From Isoetes taiwanensis (Eukaryota; Streptophyta; Lycopodiopsida; Isoetales; Isoetaceae), in NCBI GenBank assembly GCA_021234155.1, contig JAJEKV010000169.1:419344-483343 (forward strand): a stretch of DNA of 64,000 bases, given 5' to 3'. The notes beneath the pieces were generated by a model. It made no database searches and was not told where the DNA came from. It saw nothing but the letters and a program-made list of their open reading frames with translations. Position numbers and translations under genes: made by a program. Below are positions 34,258 to 45,769 of the stretch, in pieces (positions within the stretch are counted from its first letter, which is position 1; the number at the start of each line of letters is the position of its first letter).

Positions 34258-36597
34258 ATATGTAGCATTATAACAGGGGGTTTCTTTTGTATTTTTGTAC
34301 GTTTTTTCCTAAGGTTTTTATATGATTTCATGGATGTATTTGATGAGGCATACTGATTAGTATATCTAGAGTGCGCATACGCTTAAACTAATTTTGATGC
34401 CTAATTCCAATGGTTTAGACCCATATGTCATATATTTCTTAATATATTATATATTTTCTTGTAGTATCATATTCTGCTCGACATGCAAGCCTCGAGACAA
34501 CCCATTTTAGGGTTATGTGTTGGGAAATTATTGGATTCTTTTCAAAGATCCGATGGTGTCTCCGAAGAACCGCACCAAAGACAAAAGCCCGAACACCCTA
34601 TTTTTTCTTTAGGCGGCATGCAGCCTTCTTGCAATAATGTTTTAGGATTATTGCTTCTTATGAACGAGAATACACAACCAAGCCCCGATTTTTCAGCTTC
34701 TTGTAAGCGGGTTTACACAAGCAATATCGAGGATTTGACTGCTTTGGAAGATGGAAGAGAAAAAGTGCAGCCTTGGTTAACCCATTCAAACGATGGTCCT
34801 TAGATCCTTGTATTACAAGACCAAATCTGCCGCTTTGTTCTTTGTGCTTTGAGAGGGTGCGAGAATGGAGCCGCTTGGATTTCAACAAAGAAAAGGTAAT
34901 TAATGCATGGCCTTCGATTTCCCTCTTGGAATGTTTCTTGAGCTTTTTTTTTATCCCGAAATTGGTGCATGTTATAGGCTGAAAGGCCAACACCCCTTAA
35001 ATCCATGGGATCCTCCAAATGGCCTGTTCAAATCTTTTAGGTATCGAATCCAAATTGTTCTCTCATTGTTGCTCCTTAGTTCCCTCCCCGGCCCTTTGCA
35101 AATGCGGTGTGTGGTCATGGCTGCCCGTCGTAATGACCCATCCGGATTGTTAACTATCTTCGGAGGTTACATGTCAATGGAATACCTGGTTTGGCGACTA
35201 AAGAAACGAGTACATCTTATTGTGTGAATCCAAAGTGCCCAGTGTGAATTTATTGTGTGAATGACATTCTTTGACCTGCATAGGTGAATCAACATGGCCC
35301 ATTCTAAAGTAGGCTTCATTGGACTTGGCGCAATGGTGCCTAATCCACCTTTGTTATTGCAAACATTTGTCTTCAATTCTTGGGAGCTTATCTTCAATTC
35401 TTGGGAGCGCAGAAAAGTTTGTTTGTTTAAGTAACTGGGACTTGACTTCGCTCTTCTGCTATCATCATCATCGTCTTTGTAACGATCGCCTATGCTTCTC
35501 CTCGATCAAATGCACACCATGATTCTCCTAATCAAATGCACAACGCGCCAGGATTCAAGCTCTTCAAGTGGCAAATCGTCTTACGCAAATGGCGAAAGGC
35601 AACAAACCAAAGTTAGGAAGCGGAAGCTTTTGCAGGTTGTGCAACACAAGAGCAAGCTCTGAAACATATTTGAGGAAATTTAGGTGGTCAAAGTACAGTG
35701 GCGGCAAAGCAAGCTGTTTTCATATGGCAAGCTATTGCACACAATTACTTTGCAAGTGCTTTGGTAAAACCTTAAGTTCTGATTCTTCTGTTGCCACTGT
35801 TACAGATGGTGGTATGAAATTGTAGAACATTCAGGCACCTATGGTGGACCTATGGTGGAGACCTAGATCGATGCTATTGTCATGCTGAAGGTAAGATTTG
35901 TGTGTTTCACCATTTTTGAGATCTCTTAATATTGTTATTCATTTCTTTTATTTCATTGTTCACACATTGTTTGGCAGGAATTCAACCAATATTTGCGTGG
36001 CTTTTAATTTTTTAACTCTATTAGAATGTGAAAGCTACTTGTTGTGTTGACAATCGATAAAACATTGACACATTTATTGCTTTGAAACAAGCTACAAAAG
36101 TTTCTCATGAGCAAACAAGTTGGAGAGGTTATTGTACGTGCAGGTTGGTTTATTATTAGACACAATGAAATGGTGTATTCTCAAATTTAATATAATTGTT
36201 CAAGTGCATAATTTACAAATATGTTTAGTTTGGAGACTCCACTATTATAATAAATTAACATTATTAACATAAACACATAACACATATTGCTACATGTTTT
36301 AAATGTGTTTTATATTCTCACGTCTGCTTTTTTTTTATGGCCCGAAGGGCCAAAAAATTTTTTTAGTATAATAACCAACACATAACTACCATTGACATTA
36401 ATAAATATAACCATTGGATCCAACACATTTAAATTAAAATCCCCCTTAAACCCCCTTTGGTTTGGGTGCATATTCACACGGGGGGTGACTCCGGGCATCG
36501 AGAGCTGTCGGATTGGCATATTCGCCCCTTATTCCATAATCTACACCGTACGTAAAATTCCTCGTTTGTGGGGTATGCAAGTACAAGATTTGCTATA
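34258..36597. mobile_element. 2.3-kb insertion in the 3' LTR, origin unknown
   Basis: The 5' LTR continues through this point without it. About 19 bp of LTR sequence are missing at the junction. TGCTA stands on both sides (34253-34257 and 36591-36595) and may be a 5-bp target duplication. No long terminal repeats are seen. Inside are a 106-aa ORF (34483-34803) of unknown type and, on the plus strand near 35299, the short motif SKVGFIGLGAM. That motif resembles the nucleotide-binding start of hydroxyisobutyrate/6-phosphogluconate dehydrogenases, but the resemblance ends there. A perfect hairpin TGGCCC GAA GGGCCA lies at 36338-36352. A non-autonomous element carrying gene scraps is likely. Confidence 0.6.
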
Positions 36598-37709
36598 AGA
36601 GCCATCCTAGAACCCGTATTCAACATCTTGAACCCTAATCAATGAACCCTAACCATTAGTTAGATTGTATGATTAGGTTAAGATGTTCTTCTTATGATCA
36701 TTCTTAGGATATGATGATTATGTGATGTTGGTTGATCATGTTGCTCCTCTTGTATTGGGAAGGGGGGTAGAGACCTAGGGCCATATGTAGTATGCTCCTA
36801 GAGTAGATCCCTTAGTTCCTATTAGATGCGGCCTGTGCATAGGAGCCCACCCGGCTATTGAGGCTATGACGTGACTCAGCACCACATAACGGGGCTAGAG
36901 GGAAAGTGGAGGGAGGATCCCCGCCGAGTGGGGGCTTCGGGGATCCCATAGTGGGCTAGGCTTATGGTGGGTCACACCGTGTGGGGCATGGGCATGGGTC
37001 CGACACCTCCCGGGCAATGGTGTTGCCACGCCTCTCGAGAGCTGCAAGTGTTGGCTTGGCTCTCGTTTTGGGGGTTAAGTCAGTGCATCGAATGGTGTCG
37101 CCACGATTCTCTAGGCCGCCCACGGAACCTCTAGACCACCGGAAGGGAGATGCAAACCTTCCGCCTCATCGGACCGAGGGAGATGCAACACAGGAGTAGT
37201 CCCGATGGGTGATGCCATGGGATTGCGTATCCGGAAGGCTAGAGTCATGCGAGAGCCTGATTTAGCCCATCCGCAAAGTATGCAGGGGGCGGATGGAGTG
37301 GTCAACCCTAGCCATTGTCTATAGCCCGGCCCATAAATTGTTATGACTCGTGGTCTGCTCTATCTTGAGGCCTAGCCCGGTCGGTCACCCTCCTTATGAG
37401 TGAGCCATGGGTAGGAGCTCTTATGTTTTATGGCATAGGATTATCTTCTTTGCAGTTGTGGATATGTGATGGACTACCCTTCGAGGTAGTATGTTGTATT
37501 GTTATTGCTAGTTCTGACGTTGTTTATGCTTCCGCTGTGATAGGAGCCCATAGGGGAAGGGCGCGCAAGACACCTTCGTGTCCCCTGCCCGCACTAGGAT
37601 TCTCTCAGAGTGCGGGTTAGACGGAGGGCCCATGCGGTTGATGGACCGGATGGGGGATTTCCTGCCGAGTGTACGGCCGGGCGCCGTACATTTAGCAGGG
37701 AGCGTCACA
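36598..37709 (+). repeat. 3' LTR, right part
   Basis: Resumes the LTR at AGAGCCATCC and ends GCGTCACA at 37709, followed by the CTGCC duplication at 37710-37714. Confidence 0.9.
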
Positions 37710-37714
37710 CTGCC

Positions 37715-40590
37715 AAGTCTCAAATTTTGTGTTAACTTGCTTAGGGAATTCTATGGTATACCTCTCCCAAATCTTTTCCCATGCCTAGCCAAAAACTTTG
37801 GTTCTTAAGGAATTGTGATGTATTTATTTTGACCCTGGCTTTTTATATCCTTAAAGCCTATTTTATTGAACATTTGGAGCCAATTTCTTGAGGGTGACGT
37901 GACCTAAATCAAATCGTGAAGTCATGTTTTCACAATCTATATTTAAATTAAGGTAGACCCCTACCATGTTCTTAAAATCAGTTTCTAGGTCCCCTACATT
38001 CATGTACAAGCCCGTCCAGTTCACTGGACGTTAATGAAAATACTATGAACCAAGAAAACCATGGAGCAGAGAAGACTATGCTAACCGCCACAAGAATATA
38101 GTTATCAAGCATAGCCATGTGGATGGTGGTAATTTCTTACAAGCTTTTGCTTTGTAGTATTTTATGTTTAAGAAAATAAAGATTCCTTTCCTGGAGATGG
38201 CTTTTGATGAAAATCTGAAGATTTGTTTGACTTGGCGGACAGTGAAATCTTCTCTTAGGAAAATATAAAGCTAATGGCTAAATTCTCCACTCAATACTGG
38301 TCCTTTAGTTCAGTTATACAACACCTTGACAGTGGTGCACAATTGAGCATTGCATGAAAACCTTGGTAGAAATGGCTATGTTGTCTGGATGCACGACTGT
38401 TGCATTGCTTATTCAGGATTTGTTTGGGGAACTCAAACGAAGTAGCCACTACTCTCCTAAGTCCTACCCGGTTAAAATGAAATATCGAGCCTATGGTAAT
38501 CATAATAGAATCCAGGATTTGACTATCATTTGTATCTTGCACCAAGTCCTACAGGATTAAAATAAAATATCAAGCTCATGGTAATCACAATAGAATCCAG
38601 GATTTGGCTATCATTTTGAATCAAGTATTAAATATTAGCTCTCACTTCATAGAAGACGTTTTTGCATGTGTTTTTTCAATGCAGAAGTGATAGCTAGATT
38701 ACTAAGTAGCATAAAATTAACCAACTTTCAGGACTATTAATCAGTGGATGCTTGCGTATGCAAATAAGTTATTGTTTGTAACATCCAAATATAGGTTTCG
38801 CATTCAAAATACAAAGAATTATCATGTAATAAGCTAGAGAGAATTTTGGACTAGAATTATATAGCAAATAGTTGTAATACTAGCTAACATACATATATAA
38901 TATACACAAGTGGTTGTACTATGAAGGACTGCATGAAGTTGACCTGCACATTTCTAGGAGTTGAAATAGATGTCAATGGAGACCGAAGAGCCTGCGCATT
39001 CACTTACCACATGACGGGTGCCTAAGTCAGGAATAACTTAGGGCTTGAAAAGAAATGGAAACAAATAGTTTAAATCGCGTTTGCCCTTTTGATGCATGTG
39101 AATTAACAATGTGACATGGCCCCTTCTTTGTAGACGTAAAAGAGGTCCCGTGGACGAAGGCACATTACATGCATTTTAGAGAAAATGACATGTGGCTAAA
39201 TCAACTGGTCATTTGTGGCCGGAATTTTTGTACGAGTAATTTCCAATAAAGATCTTATCTTGGAAGTTAGAAATTAAAGTTTGTATCCTATTGGGTACAT
39301 GCAAATAAAAAAGTCAAGCTAAATTTGAATTAAATGCGAGTTGTTCGCACGAGTATTTGTTTTAGGGAATGTAGATGGCCGATCGTATAAGTCAACTCAG
39401 CAAAATCAACAGTCGATTTCAAAGTGGAAGCCAAAGTTGAAGTTCAATAAGCCCATCAAAATCAACTCCCAAGCACGAAAACCAATTGTAAAATTAAAAT
39501 CAAAGGCAAAGTTAAGGTCAAATGTGAAGTCAAATTCACGCCTAGGGTCTATAAAAAATGGAGAGAATGTGTTTTATGGAATGCACACCTTACTTGTATA
39601 GCTCAAATGTTGCAAAGAAATATGTAAATACGCATAAAACGTGTACCCAGGCTTTTGGTTAAGAGAGCTAATCGCAATGCTCAAATATGCCCACGACAAA
39701 GGCAATATCATTTGTTAACCTGGGCTAATCCATTTGTTGGCAAAATCAAAGTAAGAATAGTTCTGTCACAACCATTTGTTAATCTGGGCTAATCCATTTG
39801 TTGGCAGCTTTAAGGAAAAAGGAAACCTTAAAGATCGATTAGACAAAAGTTAGTAGATACTCCAGCTTCCACTAGGATTCGACATGCAAAAGCTGCACTA
39901 TTATGTCCTCCAATAATCTATAGATAGTATTTTTACGTAATGGAAAGGCATTTCAATGCAGACCTAGCAGTTGAGAAATGAGTGTGCAATTCATGCGCTA
40001 TAGCACCAACATATGTGAATCTATGCTAAGTGATCTACCCTTGTAATGGAGGGGCTCTCGTAGGATCCTAAATCCGATGCAAATTATTGAGCCATGATGC
40101 AAGCATTAAGCTCCAAATGCTGCAGAATATAAAGCACAAAATGAAATAACATATAGAAAATGGAATGACAACTAAAAGGGGGGATTGGTAGAGAAACTTA
40201 GCCCATAATTTTGAGGTGTAAAAATCGTAAAAAATGATGGCCCTTTCTTGCCAGGTAATTTTTTCCATGGGAACTAATCCATCAACGAGCATCAAAATTT
40301 GCATGGATTTATGCAGAAATCCCCCTGTATATTCTGTCTACACACCATTTACAATGTTTATTCATGCTAATCTATTTTGAGCCCGCAACGTGCACTAAAA
40401 ATATTTAAGTTCATATAACATATCATTTTACATAATTTACATAGGGATATAGGTGAATTCATTTCCTTTATAAGCTTAGAGAAAATGACAGGATTTTGTA
40501 ATGTAATTCTGCCTACATTTCACATTGTGGTGAACATATTGTGAAGAATCACTTCGCACAATTGGGATACATGCAAGTTAGGACCAAACT
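37715..40590. other. Gene-free interval
   Basis: No gene family recognised. Two duplications are clear. One is an 85-bp-period pair at 38459 and 38544, sharing AAGTCCTAC, TATCAAGC and AGAATCCAGGATTTG-like text. The other is a 34-bp pair at 39709 and 39773 containing GGGCTAATCCATTTGTTGGC. A lysine-rich 86-aa ORF at 39341-39601 comes from an AAGTCAA-like simple sequence and is unlikely to be a gene. Confidence 0.5.
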
Positions 40591-40598
40591 GTGTTTTT

Positions 40599-40681
40599 GG
40601 GTTGCCCCTAGGGGGCAAACCCTTGTTTATGTGGGTGTGTGGCATATCCTAAGTATATGCTCGAATATACTTAGGATATGC
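40599..40681. repeat. Two adjacent strong hairpins
   Basis: Hairpin 1 is GGGTTGCCCC / GGGGGCAAACCC (40599-40622, one bulge). Hairpin 2 is a perfect 16-bp stem GCATATCCTAAGTATA with an 8-nt loop (40642-40681). The two are 19 bp apart, about 0.5 kb upstream of the H+-ATPase fragment. They may mark an element end; no function is known. Confidence 0.75.
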
Positions 40682-41171
40682 TGGTGACTGCTAAAAACCT
40701 ATTGCTGCCTGTAAAATGGCGGTCGCCTGCGTTGTGGGTCACTGATGGTTGAACCGGATAACTGGCAATACGGATGGACCATCTGGCTATGGCTATGGCG
40801 ACCCAAGAGGTGAAGCCCTCCAACCTTTTTTTGGGGCAGGGTCTTTGGATTTTATCTAGATGTCACAAGAGAACTCAAACTTTGTCAAACCGTTGCAGTC
40901 TTTGAAGTGCCGAAAGGCTGTCAATATGGTTTATGTGATGTCTAAATATCCTCTTATTTCTCCAATCTTGTGCGCTGCCAGAACGAACTTTGAAAATTTC
41001 TTATACTATTTTCTTTCTTTCCATGTCCCAAGGGTGGGAATGTGTTTCCTTACTATTTTCTTTCTTTCTCTGTCCCAGTCGTGGGAATACGTTTCTAATG
41101 CATACCTTGTTATTCTGTTCATCTGTTGATGCTATTCATTTTTATCAAATTCAGGGGACAGTAGTTACCAA

Positions 41172-42229
41172 GGAGATCCTTTAAATATCGATCAGGTTTG
41201 TTTGTTTACTTAACTGTAGTTTAGTTCGGGGAAATTATCCTTCAACCTCGTTAAGAACTTTTTGTATTGGTCAGTCTGCATTGACAGGTGAAAAATTGCC
41301 AGTGATAAAGAAACCAGGAGATGAGGTGTTCTCCGGATCAACTTGTAAACAGGGAGAAATTGAAGCCGTGGTTATTGCAACTGGGGTGCACACGTTCTTC
41401 GGAAAGGCTGCTCACTTGGTTGATACAACAAACCAAGTTGGTCACTTTCAGAAGGTAAATACCATACCCTCTCTTATATTTATTTCTTGTGAAATGCATG
41501 CCGATAACTTCTTTTATCTATTGTAGGCTCTTACAGCAATTGGAAACTTCTGCATCTGTTCAATTGCAATTGGAATGCTCATAGAAATTATTGTGATGTA
41601 TCCTATTCAAAAATGCAAAAATGCAAGTATCGTGATGGAATTAACAAGCTCCTCGCGCTTCTCATTGGTGGAATACCAATTGCGATGCCCCCAGTCCTTT
41701 CAGTAACTATGGCAATTGGATCTCATTGTTTATCACAACAGGTACACTTCACCCTTTGTAAGAAATGGCTGGGATGGACGTCTTATGTAGTGATAAGACT
41801 GGGACCCTGATTTTAAACAAGCTTACAGTGACAAGAATTTGATTGAGGTAAGTTTGCATTTAATTCTTACCAATCAGGACCAATTTTCAACCTTTTCATT
41901 AGTTTTGTGTCCTGAACAATTAAATATTATTTATTACCAGTGTTTCACCAAAGGCACCGACAAAGACATGGTTGTCTTGCTTAGAAATTCAAGATGCAAT
42001 TGATGCAGCTATTGTCGGAATGCTGGCTGAACCAAAAGAGGTAATTTTGTTGACTGACCTTTGGACTTGTCCACTTTGTCTAACCTGTCTAATGATGTCT
42101 CAGGCTCGTGCAAACATTACAGAAGTCCATTTTCTTCCTTTTAATCCTAATGACAAGAGGACAGCTCTTACATACATTGATAATGCCACAGGAAAATGGT
42201 ACAGGGCAAGCAAAGGTGCACCTGAGCAG
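41172..42229 (+). pseudogene. Plasma-membrane H+-ATPase (P3A-type) pseudogene
   Basis: Exon-sized pieces with mostly good GT/AG borders run in family order. GDPLNIDQ (41172-41195) is followed by [20 protein letters not shown] to VGHFQK (41275-41454). The next exon, 41527-41741, covers [11 protein letters not shown] and [20 protein letters not shown]. Then come [19 protein letters not shown] (41762-41847, including the phosphorylated DKTGT aspartate), [10 protein letters not shown] (41941-42040) and [19 protein letters not shown] to SKGAPEQ (42104-42229). The proton pump energises the plasma membrane. This copy is broken. The actuator motif T-G-E-S reads TGEK. There is a frameshift after MYPIQ, the loop before EMAGMD is missing, and one base is lost after the KLTV codons. 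The first two helices and everything after the nucleotide-binding loop are absent. Confidence 0.9.
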
Positions 42230-43257
42230 GCAAGTTTGGTCATTTTTCCTCCATACATTTTGATCCAAGACAATGATAATCCTTTTTCAGGGGCAGGCTG
42301 TGGAATATCCTTATAGACATACCTGGGAGTATAAATTTCTCAAGCCCACTGTTTAGATGGAAGGGTGTTGCTCAAACTAGCATTGCGGAAGGTTATGCCT
42401 CCCTTGCCATTTACAAAAGCAATGCTATCAAATGCATTTTCAGGATGCTCCCGGGAAGCTCCTTTTTTTGACATGCTAGTAAAACCTGCAGCAATGGGAA
42501 GTTGATTGCTAAAGGATGAATAGATTCAATTTGAAAGGCTTCAAATATCTCTCTTGTCTAGAATGTTCAGACACATAACCTTCGATGCGGCATGACATTT
42601 TACTTCCTCAATTTAATGCTAAATCTTTGCGCCTTAAAGTTGCGGCTATGCCATTTTGGTAACATGCAAGAGGGACAGATGAAACTCCCTTGGTTGGTAT
42701 ACGTTCCTTCAAAAACCTTGACTGTATGCTGGTTTTTCAGCTGAACTGTTCAGCTCTTTGGGCTTTTGAGTGGATAATATTCCACTGTATCAATTCTTGG
42801 TCTCAACCCGATGGATATTCTCGACGTAAAAGTGCTAATCTACAATTGCCCGGGGGATGCTTCTCTCGCCCAGTCGGAGAAACAATGCTTTCAAATCTAA
42901 TTTATATGGTTTTTGTGTTTGCAGAACATGTCGTCGTTCATAATAAGAGAAACAACCAAAAGAGATCAATATGGACATAGAAGGCATTTTTGACATATAC
43001 TCGGTATCTTGGTATCAATCTGCAGGCAAGAGCATCTGTTCGGTTTTGTAAGCAATATATGCTGTGACCCTGAGGCTTTTTCTTTAAGGTAGGTTCTATA
43101 GGAAGTTAAATGTTTGAAATATGTGAGTTAGCTAAGGTATTTAAGAAGTTATATTATTTGGCATGCATTTGCATCTTTGATATCTAGTAAATGCTGCACG
43201 ATCTTCATATATTTCAGCTTCTGTGTTCTCTTTATAAATCAAATAGATTTTGCAGTC
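42230..43257. other. Gene-free interval between the two gene fragments
   Basis: No continuation of the H+-ATPase and no other family recognised; the 96-aa ORF at 42690-42980 has no known motif. Confidence 0.4.
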
Positions 43258-43449
43258 ATTTGTTAGAAGGGGTATTTCATGGCTGGCTGCATATTTGGGT
43301 GAATGCATATTTGGCTGCATGTCTGGATGAATGGCCCTTGTTGGGCAATAAAGTCTCCCATGTACTATGGCAGCATTAACAGTCGGCCCACTACTCCAAG
43401 CAAACCTTAGTAGTCGAGTTCTCCATTGGTATGGGATTGAATTTGACGT
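43258..43449 (+). repeat. Direct repeat, left copy
   Basis: 192 bp starting ATTTGTTAGAAGGGG and ending GGGATTGAATTTGACGT, repeated with about 90% identity and one 14-bp deletion at 45592-45769. The two copies bracket the RING-H2 fragment. The first 120 bp begin TGTTA and end TAACA like a small LTR, but the similarity runs on about 70 bp past that point. Confidence 0.8.
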
Positions 43450-43625
43450 CCGGCCGGATTTGCCAGGCTTACCTATAAGAGAAGTAGCAGCTTCTTTTAT
43501 CTCTTGCTCTTCTTTCTCTCTGAATGCTCTGTATCCCAGTGGGTATATATCGACATTGTGAATGTGTGGCAAATAGGAGGCAATGGGCCTGATATTTACT
43601 GTTCTTGTGTTTGTTGTAGAAGATG

Positions 43626-45051
43626 ATTGCTCTACTTAGTCATCTAATGAATGGTCATTGTCGAAGATGCACTGCTTTTGATAGAGCAAAGGACACGAGA
43701 TTTGCCACCACATCAAGTCATCTCATCTCCATCATCCGGTCTTATTACAAGAACATCTAAACAGCTCCCCTTGGACACATTTCGACCGCTCCCAAGGCCT
43801 TTGCCATATGATGCATTCAAGGTACATTAGACCGCAAAGAGATGGTCTAGTATCAAGACATGACAAATGTAGTCTAAGTCATCCGCATGGGAGTGAGCCC
43901 GATCCTATAACGACCCGCAATGGGTGAAGATGAGGGGAAACGATTCCTTTTTATCCGGGAAGGACCGGTGAAAGAACCCGGGTCAATATGCGCGGTCTCC
44001 GAATCAAAAGATTTGAGGAAGGTTGAATCAATGTCATCTGTCATGGATGATGAAGATGTTTGTCCAACTTGCCTTGATGGTAATGATTCATTCATTGTTT
44101 ATCCGTACTTGGCGCCTTAGTACTGTGCTATTGTCTTAAAGCATTTGAAATTAGTTTTTGCAAGTTGGGCAAATTATCAGTAGACTATGCGAAAGGTTTT
44201 GGCTCATGGGCTTCCTTGTAGAGATTGGTTGTGTTAGTTATATTCATGTCCTGTACACAAAGGCTTCAGGACGCATGGTCGGGGATATGCAATATTGTTG
44301 CTATATATTACTGGTTTTTCATATGTCCATGAATTATAGCTTTGATAGATAGACCCTCTAAGTTTGCATATTTATTTGTATTCTACCTGCATACCTTTTG
44401 GAATTTTTTAAATCTATTGGTGCAAGTCACTTCCAAGGCAATGATATGCTCACAGTGGACTAGATGACTATTCTGGACTAGATGACTATTCTGTTGCATA
44501 GAATGGAATACTCCTAGGTCGTACTAGAGCTTATTACTATGTTCATATGAAAGATGTATGTATCTAAATGTTCGAAGTGCTAATGCCTTGCTTCATGGTT
44601 ATTTCAGTTTATACACAGGAGAATCCTAAAATAAATACGCAATGTGGTCACCACTTCCATTTAGCATGCATCCTTGAATGGATGGAAAGAAGCGATCACT
44701 GTCCTATTTGTTACAAGGTAAACAGTGAACTGGGTATCAGCTGCATATAATTAGTAAATAATTGTTTTGGAATTGTCACACTATTTTTGTCTTGTCAATG
44801 GTCTGTAAGCATATGCTATTAAATATAATCTATCTTTAATCGTATGCAGATCTAGCTAGAAATACTTGACTTTCATTAGACATCCTATTTCAGTTTAAAT
44901 TTTATTTGACACATGTGCACTCAAACCTAGATGCTTGCGCATATCATGAACCGGGCTTTTAGAGCACGGCCATCCCAAACATGATTGCTATTGTTTTTTT
45001 ATCATCATTTTTTTCTTTTAGGAAATGGATATCAATGAAGAAGATCTATAA
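43626..45051 (+). pseudogene. RING-H2 E3 ubiquitin ligase gene fragment (At3g02290-type)
   Basis: The first part reads RTRDLPPHQVISSPSSG and then FRPLPRPLPYDA (about 43690-43815). After a frameshift it continues RYIRPQRDGLVSRHDK. The next part includes VMDDEDVCPTCLD, ending at 44079. A 528-bp GT/AG intron (44080-44607) leads to the exon 44608-44717 with QCGHHFHLACILEWMERSD and HCPICYK. A last exon, 45022-45051, gives EMDINEEDL and stop. All eight zinc ligands of the RING-H2 (C3H2C3) domain are present. Proteins of this family recruit E2 enzymes to ubiquitinate targets. The N-terminal exon is missing and the linker is frameshifted, so I call it a pseudogene. A consensus error at the shift would leave only the first exon unaccounted for. 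Confidence 0.8.
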
Positions 45052-45173
45052 TACAATGGCCGTAGATGGATGTATGAACCATTATCGACACGGTCTTCGG
45101 TAGCAAAGCAAATTGCACTTAAACCAATTTGAATCGGTTCGAAATCAACTTCGTGTTGATTATCCTAAATGGC

Positions 45174-45290
45174 GTGAATCTAGAAACTAGATTCTGGAGT
45201 TGGTATGTCTAAGCTGCACAAATGATGCTGCCATCTGGAGTTGGTATGTCACTATAATTTAGTGAATGGTATCCACTAAATTATAGTATA
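45174..45290. repeat. Short hairpins and a tandem copy after the RING fragment
   Basis: GAATCTAG AAA CTAGATTC (45176-45194) is a perfect 8-bp stem. ACTATAATTTAGTG pairs exactly with 45274-45287 across a 9-nt loop (45251-45287). TCTGGAGTTGGTATGTC is present twice (about 45192 and 45234). Confidence 0.75.
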
Positions 45291-45591
45291 GCATGTTTCT
45301 ATCTATTGCATAATTGTTGACCTTTTTTCTTGGTAGTGGATACCATTACAGGTGTTCAAAGTGCCATTTTCATGATCATTGTTAAGTAGATGAGATGGTT
45401 GGCCTTTGTGAAACATATTGAGATCTAATTAGTCCAAGTTTATGCTCAGAAACAGCTACACTATTGTTGTCATATTAACGGAAAGCAGAAGCAAAAGAGC
45501 ATATTCATATTTTCAGCATAAGGCTCCAGAAACTTCTTGTTGCTGCAAATGGCAGCCCAGGTCTAGTGTTAGCCTTGTTAGCGTCATCAAA

Positions 45592-45769
45592 ATTTGTTAG
45601 AAGGGGTATTTCATGGCTGGCTGCATATTTGGGTGAATGCATATTTGGATGTATGTCTGGGTGAATGGTCTTTGTTGGGCCATGTACTATGGCAGCATTA
45701 ACATGGCCTATTACTCCAAGCGAACCTTAGTAGTCGAGTTCTCCATTGGTATGGGATTGAATTTGACGT
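45592..45769 (+). repeat. Direct repeat, right copy
   Basis: Partner of 43258-43449, in the same orientation. It lacks a 14-bp stretch found in the left copy after TTGTTGGGC. Confidence 0.8.

Larger units (their letters stand above)
23966..37709 (+). mobile_element. Degenerate Ty3/gypsy chromodomain LTR retrotransposon
   Basis: Two LTRs (23966-25611 and 33748-37709, the second split by an insertion) start TGTGACG, end GCGTCACA, and are flanked by the 5-bp duplication CTGCC (23961-23965 and 37710-37714). A primer site for initiator-Met tRNA follows the 5' LTR and a polypurine tract precedes the 3' LTR. Inside, reverse transcriptase remains precede integrase remains and a C-terminal chromodomain. 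That order and domain mark a Ty3/gypsy chromovirus, a group whose chromodomain steers integration toward particular chromatin. All coding parts are frameshifted and carry stops. The region 25.6-30.8 kb where gag and protease should lie shows only a Lys/Arg/Glu-rich 75-aa ORF (26620-26847) and unrecognised frames. Confidence 0.92.

Noticed and set aside
35299-35331. Captured hydroxyisobutyrate-dehydrogenase-like gene (SKVGFIGLGAM)
   Set aside because: The match covers about eleven residues and the following sequence does not continue the Rossmann fold; kept only as a remark on the insertion.
38291-38545. Receptor-kinase fragment on the minus strand
   Set aside because: A few residues recall a kinase loop, but no glycine-rich loop, lysine or HRD/DFG motif is present in any frame.
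39341-39601. 86-aa lysine-rich protein
   Set aside because: It is produced by degenerate AAGTCAA-type simple sequence; no family features.
43141-43572. 143-aa minus-strand ORF across the direct repeat
   Set aside because: Half of it lies in a non-coding repeat that also occurs at 45.6 kb, and the RING exons run on the opposite strand; a chance ORF.
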